Source: Clostridiales bacterium
GTDB lineage: Bacteria; Bacillota; Clostridia; Christensenellales; Aristaeellaceae
DNA: 64,000 nucleotides
Assembly: GCA_024684375.1 (NCBI GenBank)
Contig: JAIKWZ010000051.1
Span: 1-64,000, forward strand
Direction: 5' to 3'
Under the pieces are notes generated by a model. That model saw only the letters and a list, made by a program, of their open reading frames with translations. It did no database searches and was not told the origin of the DNA. Positions within the stretch are counted from its first letter, which is position 1, and each line of letters begins with the position of its first letter. This document shows positions 26,566 to 35,422 of this stretch, one piece after another. Both the position numbers and the translations under genes were made by a program.

Positions 26566-27753
26566 TTATTTGCTTACGCGTACGTTGATAAAGCGGTAAA
26601 TGTCGGCGTAATCCGCGCCCAGACCGTCGATGTAGTCCAGATCCTCGAACACCAGTTTGCCCGCCCAGTACATGTAGCTTTCGTCCTCAAGGCCTTCGGG
26701 CTTCTCTATGGTGGTGTTGGGGCTGTAGTAACCCTGGCTGGAGTTCCAGCTCTTTTCTCCGGCGAAGCCTTCCTCACTCAGCAGCCAGTTGATGAACAGT
26801 GCGCAGGTGTAGGGGCAGTCAGTGTCGGAGCATACGGTCGCGTAGATGTTGTACATGAAGCCGGAGAAGCAGTCCACGTCGTTCTCGAACTGCAGCACGG
26901 TCAGGTTGGGGCGGTCCTCCTCGGCCACCTTGCGCAGCTTGGAGAACACGAACACGCCCATGTTGCCCGCGGCGCCGGAGGCGATGCCGGTGGCGATCTT
27001 GGAGGCGGAGGTGAAGGTGTAGTTCACGTTCTTGAGGAAGCCGTCGATCCACTCGTAGGAAGCGCTGGCGAAGTCCTTGCTTTCCCAGGCCTTGCCGTAG
27101 TACGCCTCATAGGCTTTGGTGAGCTTCTCGGTCCACTCGGGACTGGTGAGCATGATAAGGAAGTTGAGGTTCACGGTCTCGTTGGTGGGATCCTTGAAGA
27201 ACACGCGGCCCTTCCAGGGTTCCTCGATCAGCTGCCAGACGTTGGATACCTTCACGGAGCCTTCTTTGTTGTTGTAGATCATGAGGGAGTTGATAAAGGT
27301 GACCACGGTGGGCTCCTGATACTCCTCGGGCACAACATCCTTCAGGGCTTCGGGGAAGTAGTTGTAGCTTAATTCGTCCTCGAGCAGGTTGACCTTAAGA
27401 TCGGGCCCGTTCTGCACCAGTGCCATGTCGGGAGAATCCTTTACGCCGGAACCGATCTGGTTGGTGAGCTTGGTGTAGGTCTCGCCGTCGTCGATCTCGG
27501 CGTAGATCACCTTGCCGTCCAGTTCGGGATACGCCTTCATAAAGTTGGCGGCGGCCTTCTCGGCAAAGGAAGTGGTGGAATAGAAGTTGAGCTGGGCGCC
27601 TTTGGCGATCTCTTCCTTCGCTTTGGTGTAAAGCTCTTCGTTGGTCATTTTGCTGGCTGCCTCAAGAGCGTCCGGCACGTCCTCGGCCGAGGCCGAAAGC
27701 GCGAAAGAGCACACCATGAGCAGCGAGAGCATAAGCGCAAAAAACCGTTTCAT
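26566..27753 (-). CDS. Extracellular solute-binding protein, FbpA/AfuA-like
   Basis: A 395-residue secreted binding protein. MKRFFALMLSLLMVCSFALS begins a Sec signal peptide ending ASA-E; there is no lipobox cysteine at the cleavage site. The mature protein follows the iron/organophosphate-type family layout (AQLNFYSTTSFAEKAAANFM, TNQIGSGVKDSPDMALVQ, FINSLMIYNNKEG, WKGRVFFKDPTNE). Tyrosine pairs that bind ferric iron in FbpA are not evident, so a phosphonate, phosphosugar or similar anion is equally plausible. It is first gene of a six-gene operon with its own consensus promoter and a following hairpin. Confidence 0.88.
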   Translation of the reverse strand: MKRFFALMLSLLMVCSFALSASAEDVPDALEAASKMTNEELYTKAKEEIAKGAQLNFYSTTSFAEKAAANFMKAYPELDGKVIYAEIDDGETYTKLTNQIGSGVKDSPDMALVQNGPDLKVNLLEDELSYNYFPEALKDVVPEEYQEPTVVTFINSLMIYNNKEGSVKVSNVWQLIEEPWKGRVFFKDPTNETVNLNFLIMLTSPEWTEKLTKAYEAYYGKAWESKDFASASYEWIDGFLKNVNYTFTSASKIATGIASGAAGNMGVFVFSKLRKVAEEDRPNLTVLQFENDVDCFSGFMYNIYATVCSDTDCPYTCALFINWLLSEEGFAGEKSWNSSQGYYSPNTTIEKPEGLEDESYMYWAGKLVFEDLDYIDGLGADYADIYRFINVRVSK

Positions 27754-27787
27754 ACGTTTTCCCCCTGTGTTTTATTCTGACCTGAAC

Positions 27788-27816
27788 AGTATAGCATTAA
27801 GGCATTGTAAAGTCAA
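27788..27816 (-). promoter_or_regulatory. Sigma-A promoter of the Fbp-type transporter operon
   Basis: On the minus strand TTGACT (27816-27811) and TATACT (27793-27788) are 17 bp apart, about 35 nt before the binding-protein ATG. Confidence 0.78.
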
Positions 27817-27839
27817 GCTGCCTGCCCGCGTGGAGGCAT

Positions 27840-27882
27840 AAAAAGACGCGGTGGCCGATGCTGGTAGACCGGCCCCGCGTCT
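27840..27882 (-). terminator. Rho-independent terminator of the ten-gene operon
   Basis: On the minus strand an outer stem AGACGCGG / CCGCGTCT encloses an inner stem GGCCG / CGGCC, followed by TTTTTA. It lies 15 nt after the GH105 stop and ends the operon that starts near 40.0 kb. Confidence 0.88.
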
Positions 27883-27896
27883 GACTAAGACCCGTG

Positions 27897-28988
27897 TTAT
27901 ACTGCTTTGGACGCTTCAGCGCACATGAGCAGGAAAGCGCCCACGCCGTGGAGGTCATTGGTGCTGGTTGGACGGGCGCAGTAGAAGGGATAGTCGCCCA
28001 CTCCCGTGCCCACGCACACGTTGCCTATCAGAAGCCCGTTTTCGTCCTCGCCCAGCCGTTCAAAAATCCCTTTAACAGCCTTGAAGGCGGGCTTGAGCAC
28101 GTCCTTCTCCATGAATCCCTGCCTAACGGCCATGCACAGGGCAGCGGCATACAGGCAGGTGCAGGAGGATTCGAGCCAATCTTCAGGCTGGTCGCCTTTG
28201 TTCACCACCTGATACCACAGGCCGCTTGTCTCGTCCTGCCAGGGCAGGAGCGCGCTGAGCAGCTCCACGGCGATGGAGGAGAGGATGCTTTTGGCCTCCC
28301 CGTCGGGCAGCAGGTCGCACTCTGTCAGCAGCGCCACGGGCACCCAGCCGATTGAGCGTCCCCAGAATTCGGGAGACCTGCCGGTAACAGGGTCGGCCCA
28401 GGGCTGACGCTTCTCATAATCCCACGCGTGATACCATAGCCCGGTGTTTTCGTCCCGGGTCTTTTCACGCATGAGCTTCGCCTGAAACACCACCTGGTCG
28501 AGCATATCAGGGCGGCCGAAACGCACGGCGTATTCCGTCATGAACGGTCCGGCCATGTACAGACCGTCCAGCCACATCTGGTTTCGGTACCACGCCTTGT
28601 GCCAGAAGCCGCCTTCGGGGTTGACCGCGGTGGTGGACATATAGTGAGCTACACAGTCCATAGCCAGACGATAGCGCTCTACGCCGGTCTTGTCGTATAT
28701 CGGGAACAGCAATACGCCGGGCTGCAGGTCATCCAGCTGGCCGGGGTTAAATCCTACGATATTGCCGTCAGGACGCACGCAGGAGTCTACCCAGGCGCGC
28801 AGATACTCAAAATACCTGTCGTCGCCCGTAAGCTTCCAAACCTGACACATTCCGGACAGGAATACTCCCTGATGGTAGTGGAACTGGCCGACAGGGGGCA
28901 GCTTTGGGGCCTCAAACTTGGCCATAAGTGTGTCGCAGGCGCGACGCGCCAGGGTGATTATATTGTCTCTGCTTATATCGGTATTCAT
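27897..28988 (-). CDS. GH105 unsaturated rhamnogalacturonyl hydrolase (YteR/YesR-like)
   Basis: A 363-residue cytoplasmic protein with the alpha6/alpha6-barrel of GH105/GH88. These enzymes hydrate and release the 4,5-unsaturated galacturonate that pectate or rhamnogalacturonan lyases leave at the non-reducing end. The hallmark QMWLDGLYMAGPF (about 131-143) contains the catalytic aspartate, matching Asp143 of YteR. Other family segments are FHYHQGVFLSGMCQVW and GRSIGWVPVALL. Its presence implies lyase products as substrates, consistent with the YetA-like candidate lyase at 10.9-13.5 kb. Its ATG overlaps the stop of the serine hydrolase gene as ATGA. It is last in the operon before a strong terminator. 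Confidence 0.92.
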   Translation of the reverse strand: MNTDISRDNIITLARRACDTLMAKFEAPKLPPVGQFHYHQGVFLSGMCQVWKLTGDDRYFEYLRAWVDSCVRPDGNIVGFNPGQLDDLQPGVLLFPIYDKTGVERYRLAMDCVAHYMSTTAVNPEGGFWHKAWYRNQMWLDGLYMAGPFMTEYAVRFGRPDMLDQVVFQAKLMREKTRDENTGLWYHAWDYEKRQPWADPVTGRSPEFWGRSIGWVPVALLTECDLLPDGEAKSILSSIAVELLSALLPWQDETSGLWYQVVNKGDQPEDWLESSCTCLYAAALCMAVRQGFMEKDVLKPAFKAVKGIFERLGEDENGLLIGNVCVGTGVGDYPFYCARPTSTNDLHGVGAFLLMCAEASKAV

Positions 28989-29851
28989 AAGCTCCTCCCC
29001 ACAAAATCGTTGAATTCATCGGGCGTTTCGCTGAAGGACTGGATCGCGATGACCCTGTCCTGGTATGGCACTACAAGCAGTTCCTGCCCGTACATGCCGC
29101 CTTTTCCGTAAGCGCTCTTCCTCCCGTAGCGGTTAAGGGCGAACTCCCTTGCGACCGCCAGCTGCGTCCATTCTTTTGAGAGTATGCGCCTGCCTTTGTA
29201 AAGCCCGTCATTCAGGTATACCAGCCCCAGCTTGGCCATGTCGGACGAATGGACGTACAGCCCGGTGGCGCCTATGGGATGCCCCTGCGGGCAATGGCTC
29301 CAGGCGAGCTCCCGGACTTCCAGCTTTGTCAGCATTTCCTTCCATAGGAAGTCGTCCAAAGGCAGACCTGCCTTCTTTTCAACTATGCGGGAAAGCAGGT
29401 AGTACGCGCCGTCGGAGTAGCGGGATTCGGTGTCCGGCTCATACGCCAGCGGATAAGTGAAAAGATACCTTAAAAAGTCGTTTGTGAACTCCCAGGAGGG
29501 ATTGACGTCTATGTCCAAAAAGCCGCCCGGCAGCCCCAGACGGTGGGTGAGCGCCATTTCCACGGTGGAAGCAAACCACCTGTCGTCCATGCCGCTTTCC
29601 GGGAGCTCGTCTGCAAGGATATCGCATATCTTTTCGTCAAGCCTGAGCAGCCCCTTGTCGAACAAAAGCCCTACGCCCGTCATGGTGAAGGTCTTGGCCA
29701 CGGAGTACACATCCTGGCAGGGGCTTACGGGCATGAATTCGACGGTGTTTATCTCGCCGTTTCCGTATGCTTCGGAAACGCGGATGACGTTCAGGGCATT
29801 TTCATTTATGAATGCCGCGCAGTTTTTCAGAAACGGGCTGAGCTCGGCCAT
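28985..29851 (-). CDS. Serine hydrolase, beta-lactamase/class C-like family
   Basis: A 288-residue protein without signal peptide. The nucleophile motif SVAK (Ser-x-x-Lys) is in VYSVAKTFTMTGVGLLFDKG near residue 55. A Tyr motif YSDGAYYLLSRIVEKKAGLP (about 146) stands in place of YxN. It is shorter than typical ~400-residue members and has no membrane anchor. Cytoplasmic members of this family often act as esterases or amidases on small molecules rather than on peptidoglycan. In this operon deacylation of a glycan or glycoside is a reasonable guess. GGAGG precedes the ATG at 29851. Confidence 0.82.
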   Translation of the reverse strand: MAELSPFLKNCAAFINENALNVIRVSEAYGNGEINTVEFMPVSPCQDVYSVAKTFTMTGVGLLFDKGLLRLDEKICDILADELPESGMDDRWFASTVEMALTHRLGLPGGFLDIDVNPSWEFTNDFLRYLFTYPLAYEPDTESRYSDGAYYLLSRIVEKKAGLPLDDFLWKEMLTKLEVRELAWSHCPQGHPIGATGLYVHSSDMAKLGLVYLNDGLYKGRRILSKEWTQLAVAREFALNRYGRKSAYGKGGMYGQELLVVPYQDRVIAIQSFSETPDEFNDFVGRSL

Positions 29852-29871
29852 TTTGAGACCTCCCTGCAGTT

Positions 29872-30927
29872 TTATTTGAGGGGACCGAATTCCCTGATCC
29901 CGGTCATTATGCCCCGCACTATAGGCACATAGCGGTCCATGGGCGCATCCTCGGTTATGCCGATTATGAGCCTGCGGGGGTCTTTTGCGGCCTCGATCAG
30001 GCCTATTGTGTCCTTTACGATCTGTTTTTCGTCGTGGGTCTGCCAGGCGGAAGGAAAGTGCAGCGAAAGCAGCTTGTCGCCGAATATCCGCGTCGCTTCG
30101 TACACACCGGGGCTCATGACGGGGTCGTAGGCTTCGATATAGTCCAGTTTGGCCTCGGCGATCAGGTCCATTATCGGCGCGTTGCAGGCATCCAGGTGGG
30201 TGCCCAGTAGCTTGCCGGCGTTATGGATAAATTCGTACGCGTCTTCATACTCGCGCATGTAGAATTCGCGGTAGCCTTCCCGCCCGATGATCTCGGGAGT
30301 TGGATTTCCGCCCTGGTTCACGATCTCGAACGGGTCGGCCGCCGTGATGGGATAAGTCTGGCAGTACGCCCGGCGCATGCTGTCCGTGAGCTCAAGCAGC
30401 ATGTCACGGTTGTCCATCCACTCGTAACACCAGGCTTCGGGCCCCATTATATAGCCCAGCAGATCCGACACAGGCTCGTGGGGGAGGTGTGTGCGAACGA
30501 GCACGGAGGCGTTTTTTTCGTCCTCGGCGACGTCAGCGGAAAGCTCGTCATAGCGGGAGACGGCCTTTTGATTATCGAAAAGGTAGCGCAGTTTGGCGTA
30601 ATCGCTTTCGTCCTTGAACGGGTATTCCCGTGTCCAGGAAGTGATATCGTCGTATTCTTCCGTTTTGGTCAGGTCTCCGAAAGGCGTATGGGTGACTTTG
30701 CGCAGCGTATAATGGCCGTTTGGAAGCTCCGTGCGGGTCTGCCGGACTGTGACGTCACCTTCCTGCACTATCCTGAATGATTCTAGGCGGCGGATGCAGC
30801 AGATGTCAAGATCCATCAGTTCCCGTTCGTAGGGCCGCCCTTTCACCTTGGTCTCGTATATCGTAAAAGGGACATAATCGGGTGCCTGAAGGTGATATAC
30901 GGCTTTGACGCGCTCAGCCGGAGTCAT
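29872..30927 (-). CDS. Uroporphyrinogen-decarboxylase-like (URO-D) protein
   Basis: A 351-residue protein of the URO-D/methyltransferase barrel fold. Segments consistent with the family are TPAERVKAVYHLQAPDYVPF at the N terminus, LLELTDSMRRAYCQTYPITA, GTHLDACNAPIMDLIAEAKLDYIEAYDPV near 245-275, and a closing RRLIIGITEDAP. The HxD-type GTHLDACN could bind zinc as in corrinoid methyltransferases such as MtaA. No corrinoid protein gene is nearby. URO-D-like proteins of unknown function are frequent in Firmicutes sugar loci. True haem synthesis is unlikely here. It starts one nucleotide after the esterase stop. Confidence 0.72.
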   Translation of the reverse strand: MTPAERVKAVYHLQAPDYVPFTIYETKVKGRPYERELMDLDICCIRRLESFRIVQEGDVTVRQTRTELPNGHYTLRKVTHTPFGDLTKTEEYDDITSWTREYPFKDESDYAKLRYLFDNQKAVSRYDELSADVAEDEKNASVLVRTHLPHEPVSDLLGYIMGPEAWCYEWMDNRDMLLELTDSMRRAYCQTYPITAADPFEIVNQGGNPTPEIIGREGYREFYMREYEDAYEFIHNAGKLLGTHLDACNAPIMDLIAEAKLDYIEAYDPVMSPGVYEATRIFGDKLLSLHFPSAWQTHDEKQIVKDTIGLIEAAKDPRRLIIGITEDAPMDRYVPIVRGIMTGIREFGPLK

Positions 30928-30928
30928 A

Positions 30929-31951
30929 TCAGCGCTTGCCCCAGCCTGTCAGAGCTTCAAAGACCGGCCAGGCGTCATCCGCGTAGAAGCGGTGTCCCTG
31001 CAGGCCTATGACGTGGCGTATCCTGTCCTGCGCGCCGAGTGGAGCGTAGTAGTTTTCGCGGGCGATAGCGAACTGCTCTTTAGCGGATTCAATGGGGAAA
31101 ATGCCGTCATGCTGCCCGCTTACGATCACCAAAGGCCGCGGCGCGATAAGCCCCGCCAGTTCCGCCATGTCGAATTCTTTCATTATGCCTGGAACATAAT
31201 TGCAGATGCAGTGCCTTTGCGCGCCGATGGAAGGCAGAAAGCCAGAGAACGCGCAGGACGGCATCGCGGCGCTTATGAACGGATACAGTGCCGAGGCGTA
31301 AAACGTGGTGGTGCCGCCGCCGGAATTGCCCATAAGCGCCACGCTCGTTTTGTCTATGTTTGGGAACAGATCGAACACCGCTTCCAGAGCGCATTTGATG
31401 TCCCAGCATCTTTCACCGATCAGCGTGCGTCCCAACAGCAGCGCCTGCACGGCGGGCTGGTGGCAGTCCGGTCCTTTTTCCGTGCCGCCGCACTCACCGA
31501 AAGCTCTCTGCTCCACGGCAAGCGCAGCGTAGCCGCGTTTTACCGCCTGCCTTGCGAAATCCCTGTCGCCGTCGATGTCTTCCTGGTCTCCCGGAAACTT
31601 CGCGACGCCCAAGGAAATATGCATGCCCGTGGAATGGCCCTGCAGGCATACCATGAGCGGCAGCTTTTCTCCGCCATCTTTGGGCAAAAGCAGATGACAA
31701 GGCACGCGCGCGTCCTTTTCTGAATAAACGATAAGGCGAGTTTCGGTGCCGTATTCGTTTTCGCGCGTCCAGCAGATCTCGGTTTGGGGATCGACGTTCT
31801 CAAAGGGCAGTCCCAGCAGCTTTTCAAGTTTATGTCTGGCGGAGGCCTGCCATTCAGCTACGTCTTCGCCCGGCTTTATACGCCCGGCGAATGTGTTCTC
31901 GCGCATGCGGCGCAGCATTTCATCCCGTGGATCAAACAGAGTCAAAGCCAT
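30929..31951 (-). CDS. Alpha/beta hydrolase, putative carbohydrate esterase
   Basis: A 340-residue cytoplasmic hydrolase. The nucleophile elbow GNSGGGTTTFY is near residue 205, the acid and base are probably in VSGQHDGIFPIESA and IGLQGHRFY, and the early strand is LPLMVCLQGHSTGMH. It fits the acetyl-xylan-esterase-like alpha/beta hydrolases found in pectin and xylan loci. Removal of acetyl or methyl esters from imported galacturonides is the likely but unproven role. The ATG at 31951 follows AGGAGG; the open frame extends upstream without another good site. Confidence 0.78.
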   Translation of the reverse strand: MALTLFDPRDEMLRRMRENTFAGRIKPGEDVAEWQASARHKLEKLLGLPFENVDPQTEICWTRENEYGTETRLIVYSEKDARVPCHLLLPKDGGEKLPLMVCLQGHSTGMHISLGVAKFPGDQEDIDGDRDFARQAVKRGYAALAVEQRAFGECGGTEKGPDCHQPAVQALLLGRTLIGERCWDIKCALEAVFDLFPNIDKTSVALMGNSGGGTTTFYASALYPFISAAMPSCAFSGFLPSIGAQRHCICNYVPGIMKEFDMAELAGLIAPRPLVIVSGQHDGIFPIESAKEQFAIARENYYAPLGAQDRIRHVIGLQGHRFYADDAWPVFEALTGWGKR

Positions 31952-31982
31952 TTTGTCCTCCTGAAAACGGTCGAAATAAGGG

Positions 31983-33038
31983 TTAGCATCGCTGCGAATA
32001 GCTTTCAAGAAACTGTTTTACGAAAGCATCGTCACTGAGCTCGGGATACATGCCGTAAACGCGGGTGATCTCCTCAGCCTGGCCCTCTCCAAGGCCTTCG
32101 GCGGGATCGAGGCACCAGACGCCGTCCATGAGCCCCTGCCGCCTGAGCACCTCATGCATGCCGGCGATGCAGCCCTTAAAGCCGTTGTGGGCGTCAAAAA
32201 ACGCTCCGTTCACGTCCGTCACCTTTGCGGCGAGCTCAAGCAGCTCTCCGGGCAGCGTTTCCTGCCCGGACATCGCCTTCACTCGTTTGAAAATCTCCAC
32301 GGCCGTATGCGTCCAGGCGCACCAATGCCCCAGCAGGCCGCCGCGGGTGATCACGGTTCTTTCGTCTTTTCCCGAACCGAAACGGTAGCGCGTGAGCAGG
32401 TCGACCACTATGTTGTCGTCGTTGCCCGTGTACAGCGCGATCTCATGATCCGCGTATGCTATGGCGCGTGCCACGTCCACGGTGCGGTACCTGTCGAACG
32501 CGGCGCATTTTATGGCTTTTACACCCTCGACAGAGCAGACCTGCCGCCAGTAGTCGTAAGAAAACGCGCGGCCTCCCACGGCCACCTGCAGGTAAAAACC
32601 CATCACGTCCATAACGTCCGCGACCGCTCTGGTGCGGCTGATCATTTCGGCCTCGCTCAGGTGATCAAGTCCGCCGGGGCTGAGCAGCGCTATGTCGTAA
32701 CCGAAACGTTTGGCCGTCCGCGCTTCATATAGCGCCTGGGGCTCTTCGCCGCAAACACCGGCAACTGCCAGCACCGGCCTTAGCGTCTCGGCGGAATATG
32801 AGCGCATCTCGTCTATTGAGACCTGAAGGACCCGCTCGAACAGCCCGACTTTGGGGTCGCGTATGGCGAACTGGGTAGTATGCACGCCCACGGCAAGACC
32901 GTCTACGCCGCTTTCAAGGTAATATCTTATCAGCCTGCGCTGCTTCGCTTCGTCAAAACGGCGATCCGAGTCCAGCACCAGGGGCATCGCAGGTATGAAA
33001 GCGCCTTTCATCAAAAGCTCAAATGAGGTCGTATCCAT
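31983..33038 (-). CDS. DHDPS/KDG-aldolase superfamily protein
   Basis: A 351-residue TIM-barrel protein, longer than the usual ~300. GAFIPAMPLVLDSDRRFDEA at the N terminus and SGVDGLAVGVHTTQF are typical of the dihydrodipicolinate synthase / N-acetylneuraminate lyase group. The Schiff-base lysine is probably in VKAIKCAAFDRYRT near residue 175. The usual YNxP loop is replaced by GFYLQVAVGG, so specificity differs from DHDPS. It could cleave or form a 2-keto-3-deoxy sugar acid, the expected end of galacturonate or aldonate breakdown. Its start overlaps the previous stop by one base (TGATG). Confidence 0.78.
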   Translation of the reverse strand: MDTTSFELLMKGAFIPAMPLVLDSDRRFDEAKQRRLIRYYLESGVDGLAVGVHTTQFAIRDPKVGLFERVLQVSIDEMRSYSAETLRPVLAVAGVCGEEPQALYEARTAKRFGYDIALLSPGGLDHLSEAEMISRTRAVADVMDVMGFYLQVAVGGRAFSYDYWRQVCSVEGVKAIKCAAFDRYRTVDVARAIAYADHEIALYTGNDDNIVVDLLTRYRFGSGKDERTVITRGGLLGHWCAWTHTAVEIFKRVKAMSGQETLPGELLELAAKVTDVNGAFFDAHNGFKGCIAGMHEVLRRQGLMDGVWCLDPAEGLGEGQAEEITRVYGMYPELSDDAFVKQFLESYSQRC

Positions 33039-34042
33039 CAGAAGTTCCCTTTCTGTTCCTCAAAATGCGTGGGCTTGTTAAGGTTTCGCCCGCCGTCCAG
33101 TATCCACTCGGCCTGCATGCGCATCATTTCATCCAGAGACACGTCCGGATAGCCGAAAGCACCGATACATTTCTGGGAGTTGCACAAAATGCCCCTGTCG
33201 CCTGTTTCCTCGGCAAAAGTGACTTCTTTGCCAAGCAGCCCGGCCAGTTTTTTTGCGGCCTGCCTGACGCTCACCGTTTCGGGACCCGTCACGTTGAGAG
33301 CGGGACAGCTTTCGTCCGCCAGCAGCAGCGACCTTAACGCCGCTTCGTTGGCGTAGCGCTGCCATACGCAGTTGAACGCGGGCACGCCCAGCGGGATCGG
33401 GCGGGAGGCCAGGATCCACTGGCACAGGTCGTTGAGTATCCCGTATCTCAGGTCTATCGCGTAGCTCAGGCGGAACTTGAGCACTTTCGCGCCGTAATGG
33501 GCGGCGGCGTACTCGAACACACGCTCGCGTCCCAGGCAGCTGGAGGCGTATTCGCCAACTGGGGCCGGGACCACATCCTCAGTGCAGCCGCCGTCTTCAG
33601 GCTTCGAAAACGGATAAACGTTGCTGGTAGAGAATACAGTGTAGCGCGCGCTTTGAAAATGCCGCGTCACAATTGAAGGCACCACCGTGTTCATTTCCCA
33701 GGTCGCGCACGCGCCCTGCGAAGTGCCGAACTTGCGTCCGGCCATGAAAACTATGTTCTCGCATTTAGGAAGCTTTGCTACGCCGTCCGGGTCGGTCAGC
33801 TCGCAGGACAGCATTTCGACGCCCGCGTCGGACAGCAGCCTGCGCGCTTCGGGATCCGAAAAGCGCGAGACCGCGATCACATTCGCACTGTTTCCGAGCG
33901 CCCGTTTCGCCATGATGGAGAGCGTTGGCCCCATTTTGCCGCCGGCGCCGATGATCATAATGTCGCCGCGCAGGCTGAGCAGGTCAGTTTTGAGCGCGTC
34001 AGACGGACGCGAGAGCATTTCGTTAAGCTGAGCTTCGTTCAT
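33038..34042 (-). CDS. NAD-dependent epimerase/dehydratase family protein
   Basis: A 334-residue extended SDR. The cofactor motif is IMIIGAGGKMGPTLSIMAKR near residue 30. A following stretch NVIAVSRFSDPEARRLL resembles the NAD-ribose specificity loop. The catalytic Tyr/Lys pair is not in the standard YxxxK form; GEYASSCLGRERVFEY contains a Tyr near 160 but a Gly-Arg where Lys is expected. It may be a nucleotide-sugar or free-sugar dehydratase, or act on a 3-keto sugar. The ATG at 34042 was chosen because AAAGGGA precedes it; it lies 4 nt after the ceramidase-like gene. Confidence 0.75.
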   Translation of the reverse strand: MNEAQLNEMLSRPSDALKTDLLSLRGDIMIIGAGGKMGPTLSIMAKRALGNSANVIAVSRFSDPEARRLLSDAGVEMLSCELTDPDGVAKLPKCENIVFMAGRKFGTSQGACATWEMNTVVPSIVTRHFQSARYTVFSTSNVYPFSKPEDGGCTEDVVPAPVGEYASSCLGRERVFEYAAAHYGAKVLKFRLSYAIDLRYGILNDLCQWILASRPIPLGVPAFNCVWQRYANEAALRSLLLADESCPALNVTGPETVSVRQAAKKLAGLLGKEVTFAEETGDRGILCNSQKCIGAFGYPDVSLDEMMRMQAEWILDGGRNLNKPTHFEEQKGNF

Positions 34043-34046
34043 TATA

Positions 34047-35399
34047 TCAATCCCTTTCGGTCTCCAGTTTGTCAAGCAGTTCAAGGCCCTTGTCCCTCAG
34101 CGTCTCCGCCACTCCCGCTTTGAACAGGCTTGAGCGCGCCTCATAACCGCCTTCAAGATAGTCATTGGCGAGGGGAAAATAGTTGGCGTAGCCGTTTACG
34201 CAGCAGCAGGGGAGGATGAGACCTGTTTTCGCGGCGGCTTTGAGCTCCCGTCCGGTCTGCGAGAACGGTTCTCCGGGTATGCCTATAAGTTTTACGGGGC
34301 CAATGCTCACGGCGCTGAGCAGCAGGTCGAACCCGTCGGGCCCGTCTTTCAGCTCCAGGATCCGTTCAGCTTCGGCTACCACAGTGGTCAGCTGCATGCC
34401 CGTAAACGGTATCTCGGCGTCTCTGCCGGATGAGTGGAGGCGGCAGATGCGCTCCGCTTCGGGTATCTCTTCCGGCCGGGGCCTATTCGAGGGACAGACC
34501 ACATGGGTCTGCGCCGCTCGAACGGAAGGACTGTCTGTGTAGGCGACCTTGCCGTACACCTGCAGCACGGCTCCCGCGACTGCCCTGCCCATGTGGCGGG
34601 AGTGGCCGTAGCCGCGCATGCAGTCGTCAAAATCCATGACAAGGTCGTTGAGCGCGCCGCCTTCGGGCAGGGTGTTCACATGGTTGACGTCTCCAATGGC
34701 GCCGTTCAAAACCATGCACTTAACGCCGTCCAGCGTTTTTTCCAGTGTGCGGCGGGCGAAACCGGGCCAGTCTGCCGAGATGACGCAGCCGCCGATCGTG
34801 TCGGGATGCACGGCGAAATGCGCTATGACGATGCTGTCGCCGCCTTCCCTGTCGAAGCGGATCACGCTTACCGCATCGTCAACTTCTCCCACAGGGCACA
34901 CGACTTCCGGATTTCTGATGCCGGGATTCGTGTGTATCGTGCCGTCTTTCATCCTGTAGCGCCTGATGAACGAGATGCCGGGCGCCCGCGACACAGCATA
35001 TCCCAGGCGCGCGGGCTTGAGGTCGTCAAGCGCCAGCTTTCCCGCATCCCTGAGCCTCCTTTTGAGGAAGGAGAAATACTCCTCCCTGAGTTCGGGCGCG
35101 GCGTCGCCGTCCAGCTGCGGGCCTGTGTGCGTATGCGTGCAGGCTATAAAAAGGTTTTCACGGGGAAGGGCAAGCTCCCGCGCGACAAGATCGAGGATCG
35201 GCGCCGCGAAAGCGTCTTTCAGTTCGAGCAGGTCCACACTGTATATAAGCACGGTCCTGCCGCCGTCCGATACCGCAAGCGCGCTTGCTTCCAGCGGGTC
35301 GAGTATACGCTGCGCGAGGCGCAGCTGATAATATCCGCCTATGGGTATGCCAAGCGGGGGCGTAATGTCAACTCTGGAAAATCCTGCGCTTAATTTCAT
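34047..35399 (-). CDS. Neutral/alkaline ceramidase-like (PF04734-type) hydrolase
   Basis: A 450-residue protein without signal peptide. It keeps the N-terminal ceramidase pattern: AGFSRVDITPPLGIPIGGY at the start, the zinc-site CTHTHTGPQ near residue 90, and AHFAVHPDTIGG with ISADWPG near 205-220. In ceramidases the active Ser and Zn ligands lie in these segments. It lacks the C-terminal domain of the ~650-residue secreted enzymes. Cytoplasmic location and a sugar operon argue against ceramide as substrate; an N-acyl or O-acyl group on a glycan or glycoside is more likely. A GTG nine nt upstream is an alternative start. Confidence 0.82.
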   Translation of the reverse strand: MKLSAGFSRVDITPPLGIPIGGYYQLRLAQRILDPLEASALAVSDGGRTVLIYSVDLLELKDAFAAPILDLVARELALPRENLFIACTHTHTGPQLDGDAAPELREEYFSFLKRRLRDAGKLALDDLKPARLGYAVSRAPGISFIRRYRMKDGTIHTNPGIRNPEVVCPVGEVDDAVSVIRFDREGGDSIVIAHFAVHPDTIGGCVISADWPGFARRTLEKTLDGVKCMVLNGAIGDVNHVNTLPEGGALNDLVMDFDDCMRGYGHSRHMGRAVAGAVLQVYGKVAYTDSPSVRAAQTHVVCPSNRPRPEEIPEAERICRLHSSGRDAEIPFTGMQLTTVVAEAERILELKDGPDGFDLLLSAVSIGPVKLIGIPGEPFSQTGRELKAAAKTGLILPCCCVNGYANYFPLANDYLEGGYEARSSLFKAGVAETLRDKGLELLDKLETERD

Positions 35400-35422
35400 G
35401 CCGATCACGGCCTTTCAAATAG

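Noticed and set aside
29872-30927. HemE of haem synthesis
   Set aside because: No other haem gene nearby, and the context is sugar catabolism.
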